DNA from: Sphingomonas sp. HDW15A
GTDB taxonomy: Bacteria; Pseudomonadota; Alphaproteobacteria; Sphingomonadales; Sphingomonadaceae
Direction of reading: 5' to 3'
Length of the DNA: 64,000 nt
NCBI RefSeq assembly: GCF_011301715.1
Contig: NZ_CP049870.1
Location: forward strand, 2,046,001 to 2,110,000
The number at the start of each line of letters is the position of its first letter. Position 1 is the first letter of the stretch. Position numbers and translations under genes: made by a program. Of this stretch, positions 1 through 6,919 are shown piece by piece. The notes under the pieces are model-generated. The model searched no databases and was not told where the DNA came from. It saw only the letters and a program-made list of their open reading frames with translations.

Positions 1-255
1 ACGATGTCGGCTAGCGCGGCGACCAGGCCTTCGCGCTCGTCGGAGCGGGCCAGTTCGATAAGGTCGGCAACGTCGGCGGGATGCAGCGGCTCGACCAGCG
101 CCTTGGCGGTCTCATTGTCGCCGGCCGCGACGGCATCGAGAACGCGACCGACAAAGTCATGGTGAAGCCGGTCTTCCTCGTCCTTGATCGGGTCGATGGG
201 AGGCTCGGCAGTGGCGGTGAGGGATTGGGCGGCGATGTTCTCGCTGTCGACCATT
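1..255 (-). CDS. mgtE: Magnesium transporter MgtE, N-terminal part (runs off the left edge)
   Basis: Only the first 85 codons are in the window. The protein begins with an acidic leader (MVDSENIAAQSL) and then enters the alpha-helical MgtE N domain, recognised by LHPADVADLIELARSDERE at about residues 63-81. In this family the cytosolic N domain and the following CBS pair sense Mg2+ and gate a five-helix membrane channel; those parts lie outside the window. The start at 255 is preceded on the minus strand by an AAGG motif. The gene diverges from the cyclophilin at 362 across about 106 bp. The family call rests on the N domain alone. Confidence 0.8.
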
Positions 256-361
256 TGCCTTCCCCTTACGCCAGAGCGCGCCCCTCCTATGGCCCGGATT
301 GCTCTGGCGCAAGCGGGGCGAGCCGCCTACATGGCCGCCAACTTCCCCAGGAGACATTGGC

Positions 362-811
362 ATGGCCGACACACTGACTCTCACCCTTTCGACTGGCGGC
401 GACGTCGTCATCAAGCTTCGCCCCGACCTCGCCCCGGGCCATGTCGAGCGCATCGCCGGACTCGCCAAGGACGGTTTTTACGACGGGGTCGTCTTTCACC
501 GGGTGATCCCGGGCTTCATGGCCCAGGGCGGCGACCCGACGGGCACCGGAATGGGCGGCAGCGACCTCCCCGACCTAAAGGCCGAGTTCAATAGCGCCCC
601 GCACGTTCGCGGCACCTGCTCGATGGCCCGAGCCGCCAGTCCGGACAGCGCCAACAGCCAGTTCTTTATCTGCTTCGATGACGCCCGCTTCCTCGATCGC
701 CAGTATACGGTGTGGGGTGAGGTCGAGAGTGGCATGGAATATGTCGATGCCCTGCCGACGGGCGAGCCGGTTCCCCAACCGGGCCGGATCGAAAAGGCGA
801 CAGTCGCCTAA
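362..811 (+). CDS. Peptidylprolyl isomerase, single-domain cyclophilin type
   Basis: A 149-residue cytosolic cyclophilin that catalyses cis-trans isomerisation of X-Pro bonds. The cyclophilin signature is intact: FHRVIPGFMAQGGDPTGTG with the catalytic Arg, then NSQFFICFDDARFLD and TVWGEVESGM. No signal peptide is visible. I chose the ATG at 362 because AGGAG lies eight bases upstream and the protein then begins MADTLTLTLSTGG; the open frame extends further but that part lacks similarity. The stop overlaps the stop of the convergent DUF418 gene by 4 bp. Confidence 0.93.
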   Translation: MADTLTLTLSTGGDVVIKLRPDLAPGHVERIAGLAKDGFYDGVVFHRVIPGFMAQGGDPTGTGMGGSDLPDLKAEFNSAPHVRGTCSMARAASPDSANSQFFICFDDARFLDRQYTVWGEVESGMEYVDALPTGEPVPQPGRIEKATVA

Positions 812-2039
812 ACCAGCTCGCGAATCATGGGCTGGCGCTTGCCGTAGGTGAGCGAGCGCCAGACCCATTCGACTGGGCCGAAGCGATAATGTGCAAGCCA
901 CCGGCGGCTGTAGGTCACCTGAAAAGCAAAAAGCGCCAGCGCGAACGGATAGATGAAGACCAGGCCGAACTTCCCGGTCAGGGCCAGCCCCCAACCGTAG
1001 AATATCAGGCTCTGAAGGATGGTCTGCATCAGATAGTTGGTCAGCGCCATCCGCCCTGCGGGCGCGGCCCATTCCAGCAGGCGTTGGCGGCCATTGGCCC
1101 ATAACAGGGCGGCACCAGCCGCATAGCCGAGCGCCAATGTGGGCGTCGAAAGACAGTACAGCGCTTCGGCTAAGACGAGGGTCGCGGGAGTTTCCGGCGC
1201 GCCCAGGTCGACAGCGGCCCGGGCGAAGGCCAGCGGAAGGCCAGCGCCAAGACCGATCGTCGCGACCCTCCGCAGGAACGCCCGATGCGCGGCGGGATCG
1301 GCGTAGATGGCGCGACGCCCGACCCACAGGCCGACAAGGAACATCGCCAGCACCTTTGAGAAGCGCATCTGGTAGACAAGGTCGCCAATGCGAAAGAGCA
1401 CCTCGGGGGATGAACCGCGAGTTGCTCCAGATAATTATGGTCGCGATAATATGGCAACGGGGCGGAGTTGGGGTCTATTCCGACCGATGCGAGCGCGCGC
1501 ATGCCCGCCTGGTAAACCGGTTTGGACGGATCAATTCCGCCGAGGTGGATCATGATCGACCAGGCGACCGGCAGCATCCAGAGCGCGACCGCCCATGCCA
1601 GGAGCGCTCGGTCAGACGCCTTGCGAAACAGCAGCAGGACCATGCCCATAAGCGCGTAGAGAGCGACGATGTCGCCGATCCACAGTAACAGCAGGTGGGC
1701 AAGGCCGATCGCGAACAGGACGAGGAGCCGCCGGCTGTAACGGCCCACGCCTTCCCCGCGTGCTTCGAGACGGCCGAGTTGGATGGCAAAGCCGATTCCG
1801 AACAGGAGCGAAAAGATCGAGTAGAACTTGCCCATGAAGAGCCATTCCATCGTCACTTCCGCAACATCGTCGAAGGCCGAGGCGATGGCCGCGGCACGCC
1901 CGGCCTCATCGTTCATTCCAAAACCGATGAAGGCCGCCATGTTGACGATCAGAATTCCCAACAAGGCCAGTCCGCGCAGGCCATCGAGGAAATGCGAGCG
2001 GGCCTGGGGATCGACCGGAGCGCCGGCGCTCGAAACCAT
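808..2039 (-). pseudogene. DUF418 family multi-pass membrane protein, single frameshift
   Basis: A multi-helix membrane protein of the DUF418 (YeiB-like) family, function unknown. The N-terminal half (FLDGLRGLALLGILIVNMAA) is in one frame and the C-terminal half (GRMALTNYLMQTILQSLIFY, typical of DUF418) in another. The two meet at a five-G run at 1405-1409. Adding one base there gives HPPEVLFRIGDLVYQMRF and restores about 410 residues. The start at 2039 has an AGGGGGAA ribosome site; a longer frame to 2105 would run into the divergent SDR gene. Both halves look well conserved, so a sequencing error is more likely than true inactivation. Confidence 0.8.
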
Positions 2040-2104
2040 TGCCAATTCCCCCTTTGCCCGGCACCGGAATATGCCAAGACGCGACGAAAGACCATGGAGC
2101 GACA

Positions 2105-2860
2105 ATGACCGCCATTACCCTGATCACTGGCGCATCGGCGGGACTTGGCGTCGATTTCGCCCGCCAATTATCCGGGCGCGGGGAGCGGCTGGTGCTTGCC
2201 GCCCGGCGCAAGGACCGGCTTGATTCGCTCGCCGCCGAACTCGGCAATTCGCGAGCCGTGGCGATCGACCTTGGCGAGCCGGGCGCGGCGGCGCGGCTGA
2301 TGGCCGACATCGCGGCGCATGGCGAAGAAGTCGGCTGCCTGATCAATAATGCCGGGTTCGGCCTGTGGGGCCGGTTCGTCGACCTCGACAGCGCCAAGCA
2401 ACGGCAGATGATCGACCTCAATTGCGGGACTCTGGCGGAGCTTTGCCATGCCGTGGTCCCCGCAATGATCGCGCGCGGGAGCGGCGCGATCCTCAACCTC
2501 GCTTCGACCGCTGCCTTCCAGCCAGGGCCGGGGATGGCGACCTATTTCGCCACCAAGGCGTTCGTCCTGTCGTTTACCGAGGCGCTGCATGAGGAAGTGG
2601 CGAAGTCCGGCGTACGGGTGACGGCGCTTTGCCCGGGGCCGACGGCAACCGAATTCGGCGACGTCGCGGGCTTTAAGGGCAACGGCATGTTCGAGAAGTT
2701 GAGCGCCAAGTCTTCGGACGTTGTCGCGGCGGGATTGAAGGCGCTGGACTCGAACCGCGCCGTGGTCATTCCCGGCTTGATCAACAAGCTCGGCGCCCAG
2801 GGTCACCGGTTGCTTCCGCGCACTTGGCTGCGCAAGGTGACAGCGGCAATCAAATATTAG
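2105..2860 (+). CDS. Short-chain dehydrogenase/reductase (SDR)
   Basis: A 251-residue classical SDR oxidoreductase. It has the Rossmann glycine motif TGASAGLG near the N-terminus, the NNAG motif (INNAGFG), the catalytic Ser in NLASTAAF and the YxxxK pair in YFATKAF. The basic residues after the first strand (AARRKDRL) suggest NADP(H). The substrate cannot be read from sequence; related proteins are annotated as YqjQ/DltE-like reductases. The ATG at 2105 is preceded by GGAG and leads directly into the nucleotide-binding motif. Its stop overlaps that of the convergent cyclase gene (shared TTAG). Confidence 0.9.
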   Translation: MTAITLITGASAGLGVDFARQLSGRGERLVLAARRKDRLDSLAAELGNSRAVAIDLGEPGAAARLMADIAAHGEEVGCLINNAGFGLWGRFVDLDSAKQRQMIDLNCGTLAELCHAVVPAMIARGSGAILNLASTAAFQPGPGMATYFATKAFVLSFTEALHEEVAKSGVRVTALCPGPTATEFGDVAGFKGNGMFEKLSAKSSDVVAAGLKALDSNRAVVIPGLINKLGAQGHRLLPRTWLRKVTAAIKY

Positions 2861-4734
2861 GCTGCGGGTACCAGATCCAGCTTGGCGAGAAGCGCCGGGT
2901 AACGCGGGTGATCGCGAATCGGATCCAGGTCCGCATCTTCCATGAACCAGTTCTTCTGTTCGCCGCCGACCCCGTTGGACCAGATTTCAAGCACGTCGAT
3001 CGCGCGGTCGGTTTCCCCCAGCTGAGCATAGCAGCAGGCGGCGTTGTAGCGGCCGTTGTTGTCGTCGGGATCGATTGCCAGGGCGCGCTCCATCATGGCC
3101 ATCGCGGCTTCCTTTTCCCCCAGCGCGGCGAGCGCACACGCCGCGCCCTGCGCGGGCCGGGCCGATTCAGGATAGGCGCGAAGCGTTTCCTCGGCGCGCT
3201 TGACGCCTAGCCGGGCATAACGTTCGGCTTCTTCGAGCCTGCCCATCGACCGCAGGACGGTCTGCATCAGCAACGGCGGCTGCGAATCGTCGGGCTGGAT
3301 CTCTAGGGCGCGGGTGAACAAGGCGATGGCGCGATCGAGCTTGCCTTCGGTCACACAGAAACGGGCGAACGAAAGGTTCGCATCGAAGCTGTTGGGATCG
3401 AGAACGAGCGCGCGCTCGAACGCGGCCGCGGCTTCCGCCCGCTTGCCGCTGTTTGCAAGCGCCACTCCGCTGGCCGCATGGGCTTCGGCGAGATTGGGAT
3501 CGATCGCCAATGCCTTTTCGGTAATGGCGAGAATCTCCCAGGATGCGATCGGCAGATTGTACCAGCCGCTCAAGCGAGAGTCGCAGTTCGCAATCCCTGC
3601 ATAAGCACGGGCGTAATGCGGGTCGAGTTCGACGGCCTTGGCGAACATCTGCCGCGCGAGGATCAGGAACGACTTGGTCGAGTGATGGAAGAGCTGGCGG
3701 CCCTTGAGGAAGAAGGAATAGGCCTCGACGTTGACGGTCGGGTTCTTCTCGATCGCCTTCTTTTCCTTGGGCAGCAGCTTGATCTTCAACTGCTCGACGA
3801 TGGTCTGCGTAATCTCGTCCTGAATGGCGAAGATGTCGGTCAGGTCCCGATCGAAACGATCCGCCCACAGGTGGCCACCGCTTGCTCCGTCGATCAGCTG
3901 GCCAGTGACACGCACGCGCTGTCCCGCCTTGCGGACGCTGCCTTCCAGGATGAACTTGACCCCGAGTTCCGCCGCGACGTCCTGAAGCTGGACCGCCTTG
4001 CCCTTGTATGTGAAGCTGGTGTTGCGGCCGACCACGAACAGGCCCGATACCTTGCTGAGATCGGTGATGATGTCCTCGCTGATCCCGTCGGAAAAGAACT
4101 CCTGCTCCGGGTCGCCGCTCATGTTGGTGAACGGCAGGACGGCGATCGAGGGCTTCTCAGCCTCCTCTAACTCTGCTCCGCCGACCGGCCCCTTGGACTT
4201 GGCCGGACCTTCACCGATCACGACGTTGTAGGCCCGAACCGGGAATTCGATGTTCTTCAAGTCCTGGTCGCCCATATCCTCGAAAATGAGGTCGAGCTTG
4301 TTGCCGACATTCTCTCGGACCGAGCTCGACACCGCGACTCCGCCCGGTTTGGCGACGCTTTCGAGGCGCGCGGCGACATTCACCCCGTCGCCGAAAATGT
4401 CGCCATCCTCGACGATCACGTCGCCGAGGTTCACCCCGATCCGAAATTCGATGCGCCGGTCGTCGGGGACGTCGGCATTGCGGCCGCGCATTTCGCGCTG
4501 GATGTGCGACGCACATTCCACGGCGCTCACCACGCTGGGGAATTCGATCAGCATGCCGTCGCCGGTCAGCTTGACGATCCGCCCGCCGTTTCGGGCGATG
4601 CACGGGTCGATCATCTCCGTGCGATGCGCCTTGAGCGCGGTCAGCGTACCGACCTCGTTTGCGCCCATCAGGCGGCTGTAGCCGACGACATCGGCGGCTA
4701 GTATCGCTGAGAGGCGACGCTCCACGAGCGGCAT
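2857..4734 (-). CDS. Class III adenylate/guanylate cyclase with TolB-like domain and TPR repeats (paralogue 1)
   Basis: 625 residues in three parts. Residues about 1-175 form a class III nucleotide cyclase catalytic domain, with metal-site Asp motifs AADVVGYSRLMG and LTGDGMLIEFPS and the signature FGDGVNVAARLE. Residues about 195-335 form a TolB-like module (SIAVLPFTNMSGDPEQE, EGSVRKAGQRVRV). The rest is TPR repeats rich in AxAxxxxALxLDP, likely a protein-binding scaffold. No membrane segment is evident, so a cytosolic enzyme is inferred. It lies 13 bp downstream of a close paralogue and has its own AAGGAG site, so the two are probably co-transcribed. Whether the product is cAMP or cGMP cannot be decided. 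Confidence 0.88.
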   Translation of the reverse strand: MPLVERRLSAILAADVVGYSRLMGANEVGTLTALKAHRTEMIDPCIARNGGRIVKLTGDGMLIEFPSVVSAVECASHIQREMRGRNADVPDDRRIEFRIGVNLGDVIVEDGDIFGDGVNVAARLESVAKPGGVAVSSSVRENVGNKLDLIFEDMGDQDLKNIEFPVRAYNVVIGEGPAKSKGPVGGAELEEAEKPSIAVLPFTNMSGDPEQEFFSDGISEDIITDLSKVSGLFVVGRNTSFTYKGKAVQLQDVAAELGVKFILEGSVRKAGQRVRVTGQLIDGASGGHLWADRFDRDLTDIFAIQDEITQTIVEQLKIKLLPKEKKAIEKNPTVNVEAYSFFLKGRQLFHHSTKSFLILARQMFAKAVELDPHYARAYAGIANCDSRLSGWYNLPIASWEILAITEKALAIDPNLAEAHAASGVALANSGKRAEAAAAFERALVLDPNSFDANLSFARFCVTEGKLDRAIALFTRALEIQPDDSQPPLLMQTVLRSMGRLEEAERYARLGVKRAEETLRAYPESARPAQGAACALAALGEKEAAMAMMERALAIDPDDNNGRYNAACCYAQLGETDRAIDVLEIWSNGVGGEQKNWFMEDADLDPIRDHPRYPALLAKLDLVPAA

Positions 4735-4747
4735 TCTCCTTCAGATA

Positions 4748-6622
4748 TCATGCGTTGACCCGGCCGCGCTGGTTGACCTTTTCGAGCAGCGCGACGAACC
4801 GCGGATCGGACCGGATCGAGTCGAAGTCATTGTCGGTCTGAAGCCAGTTCTCGGTTTCCCATGCGCTCGAGGCGCTCCAGCGTTCGAGGGACTCGATCGC
4901 CCGATCAACATCGCCGAGCTGCGCGAACGTGCAGGCGGCGTTGTAGCTGACGATCGGATCATCCGGGTCGAGCACCAAAGCGCGGTCGAGCCACTCGCGG
5001 GCGCGTTCGGTCTCGCCCAATCGCGCTAGCGCGGCCGCTCCGAGTTGCGCCGGCCGGCTGTTTTCCGGATGGTTGCGCATCGCCTCTTCGGCGCGCTTGA
5101 CACCCAGCAGCGAATAGCGGTCGGCCTCTTCCTTCTGGCCAAGCTTCATGAAAACGGAATCGAGCACCAGCGGGCTTTGCCAATCATCGGGATCGAGCTC
5201 CGCCGCGCGGAGCAGGTGCGGAATAGCCTTCTCCAGCTTTCCGACCGCAATGAGATAGCGCCCGTAGGCGAAGTGCGCATCGAAGCTGGCCGGATCGAGC
5301 AGGATTGCGCGTTCGTACGAGGCCTTCGCTTCGGCATGCTTTCCGGTGCCGGCAAGAGCGACGCCCCGTGCGACATAAGCCTCCGCCACAGCTGGATCGA
5401 GGACGATCGCCTTTTCGGCAAGGGCCAGAATGTCGTCGACCTTGATGTCGACCCGATAGGAATAAGCGAGCCGCGCGTCGCAGACAGCGATCGCGGCATA
5501 GGCCCTGGCGTAGCCCGGATCGAGCTCCGTCGCCCGGACGAACATCTGCCGCGCAAGGCGCAGTAGCACCTTGGTATGATTGGCGAAGAAGTGCCGCCCC
5601 TTGAGGAAATAGTTATAGGCCTCGACATTGCTGGTCTGGGCCTGGGTGATCGCCTGCTTTTCCTTGGGGAGCAGAGTGATGCGAAGCTGCTCGACGATGG
5701 CTTCGGTAATCTCGTCCTGGATCTCGAAGATATCGGTAAGGTCGCGGTCGTAGCGGTCGGCCCAGACATGGCCGCCCGTCGTCGCGTCGATCAGCTGGGC
5801 ATTGATCCGGACCCGCTGGCCGGCTTTGCGAACGCTTCCTTCGAGGATGTAGCGGACGCCGAGCTCCGAGCCGACCTTGGTAAGGTCGGGCGACTGGCCC
5901 TTGTAGGCGAAGCTTGTGTTGCGGCCGATGACGAACAGTCCGCTGACCTTGCTCAGGTCGGTGATGATGTCCTCGCTGATCCCGTCACTGAAGTACTCCT
6001 GCTCGGGATCGCCGCTCATGTTGTTGAACGGCAGGACCGCGATGGACGGCCGGACTTCCTGCTCTTCCACCACGGCATCCTTGGCGGGCTCGGCCCGGGA
6101 TTTGGCCGAGCCAATGACGACATTGTAGACCCGGATCGGGACTTCGATGTTCTTGAGCTGCTGGTCGCCGGCGTCTTCGAACACGACATCGGTCTTTGTG
6201 ACGACATTGTCGCGGACTGAGGCGGAGACCGCGATTCCGCCGGGACGGGCCACCGATTCGATGCGCGAGGCGACGTTGACGCCGTCGCCGTAAAGGTCAT
6301 CGCCATCGACGATGACGTCGCCAAGGTTGATGCCGATGCGAAACTCGATCTTGCGGTCGTCTGACGAGACTTCGTTGCGCTTTCGCATGTCGCGCTGAAT
6401 TTCGATCGCACATTCCAAGGCACTGACGACGCTTGGGAATTCGACCAGCGTACCATCCCCGGTGAGCTTGAACGTGCGCCCGTGATGCTCGGCAATGCAA
6501 GGGTCGAGAAGCTCAGAGCGGAGGCGCTTGAGCGCTTCGAGCGTCGCAATCTCGTTCGCGCCCATTAACCTGCTGTAGCCGACCACGTCCGCAGACAAGA
6601 TCGCCGTAAGACGACGCTCCAT
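4748..6622 (-). CDS. Class III adenylate/guanylate cyclase with TolB-like domain and TPR repeats (paralogue 2)
   Basis: 624 residues with the same order as its downstream neighbour: cyclase domain (SADVVGYSRLMGANE, LTGDGTLVEFPS, YGDGVNVASRIE), TolB-like module (SIAVLPFNNMSGDPEQE, GISEDIITDLSKVSGLFVIG), then TPR repeats. The two proteins align without large gaps and share long identical stretches, indicating tandem duplication. I start at the ATG at 6622 (MERRLTAILS), which has GGGAG about ten bases upstream and matches the paralogue start; the 23 extra residues of the longer frame have no counterpart. It is the first gene of the pair and faces the Cdc48-like gene across a palindrome-rich spacer. 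Confidence 0.88.
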   Translation of the reverse strand: MERRLTAILSADVVGYSRLMGANEIATLEALKRLRSELLDPCIAEHHGRTFKLTGDGTLVEFPSVVSALECAIEIQRDMRKRNEVSSDDRKIEFRIGINLGDVIVDGDDLYGDGVNVASRIESVARPGGIAVSASVRDNVVTKTDVVFEDAGDQQLKNIEVPIRVYNVVIGSAKSRAEPAKDAVVEEQEVRPSIAVLPFNNMSGDPEQEYFSDGISEDIITDLSKVSGLFVIGRNTSFAYKGQSPDLTKVGSELGVRYILEGSVRKAGQRVRINAQLIDATTGGHVWADRYDRDLTDIFEIQDEITEAIVEQLRITLLPKEKQAITQAQTSNVEAYNYFLKGRHFFANHTKVLLRLARQMFVRATELDPGYARAYAAIAVCDARLAYSYRVDIKVDDILALAEKAIVLDPAVAEAYVARGVALAGTGKHAEAKASYERAILLDPASFDAHFAYGRYLIAVGKLEKAIPHLLRAAELDPDDWQSPLVLDSVFMKLGQKEEADRYSLLGVKRAEEAMRNHPENSRPAQLGAAALARLGETERAREWLDRALVLDPDDPIVSYNAACTFAQLGDVDRAIESLERWSASSAWETENWLQTDNDFDSIRSDPRFVALLEKVNQRGRVNA

Positions 6623-6694
6623 TCGGCACGCTCCCTTAACGTCAGCAATGCCTAGCACGGAGGGGCGAGATTCGCGAGCAGTTAGCGGCAACGA

Positions 6695-6712
6695 ATTAAA
6701 CGGTAGTTTAAT
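6695..6712. promoter_or_regulatory. Perfect inverted repeat in the cyclase/Cdc48 divergent spacer
   Basis: ATTAAAC and GTTTAAT are perfect 7-bp arms around GGTA. The site includes TTAA-N8-TTAA, close to but not matching the CtrA consensus TTAA-N7-TTAA. It overlaps the predicted -10 region of the leftward cyclase promoter, so a protein bound here would be placed to block it. The repeat is seen; the role is inferred. Confidence 0.55.
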
Positions 6713-6724
6713 GTTCGCACCTGC

Positions 6725-6744
6725 GATTTCGCAATTGCGAAATC
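6725..6744. promoter_or_regulatory. Perfect 20-bp palindrome carrying both divergent -35 elements
   Basis: GATTTCGCAATTGCGAAATC equals its own reverse complement. Because of the symmetry, TTGCGA occurs on both strands. Rightwards, TTGCGA is 17 bp from TGC-GATATT (an extended -10); leftwards, it is 17 bp from TTAAAC. A single dimeric regulator could therefore control both the cyclase pair and the Cdc48-like gene. The palindrome and spacings are seen; promoter activity and a bound regulator are inferred. Confidence 0.6.
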
Positions 6745-6763
6745 ATCGCTGCGGTGCGATATT
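6735..6763 (+). promoter_or_regulatory. Predicted sigma-70-type promoter toward the Cdc48-like gene and its leader
   Basis: The -35 is TTGCGA (6735-6740, four of six consensus bases) and the -10 is GATATT (6758-6763, four of six) with an upstream TG forming an extended -10; the spacer is 17 bp. Transcription would begin near 6770, just before two hairpins. Confidence 0.45.
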
Positions 6764-6766
6764 GTT

Positions 6767-6827
6767 GGTGCCCGACCTCGGGCATCCTCTCCAAACTTGG
6801 CCGGGCGGCGACGTCCGGCCTTTTTTT
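6767..6827 (+). terminator. Two tandem hairpins with an intrinsic terminator: leader attenuator or small RNA
   Basis: The first hairpin pairs GGTGCCCG with CGGGCATCC around ACCT (6767-6786). The second pairs GGCCGG (6799-6804) with CCGGCC (6815-6820) and is followed by seven T (6821-6827), a canonical rho-independent terminator. It lies after the predicted promoter and about 90 bp before the Cdc48-like start, with no rightward gene upstream for nearly 4 kb. It therefore looks like either a transcription attenuator in that gene's leader or a ~60-nt stand-alone RNA. Confidence 0.6.
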
Positions 6828-6919
6828 GTTCCCGCTGAAAGCCATATTGAACCGGAACAGTTGTCTTCCGTTCGTGTCGCAATGCGCGGGGCACTGAAAA
6901 CAGAATAGAGGATGAATTG

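Noticed and set aside
575..1327. 250-codon minus-strand frame over the DUF418 region
   Set aside because: It is an Arg/Ala/Pro-rich shadow; real DUF418 similarity is in the other two minus-strand frames.
6695..6712. CtrA binding site
   Set aside because: The half-sites are separated by eight bases rather than the required seven, so I report only an inverted repeat.
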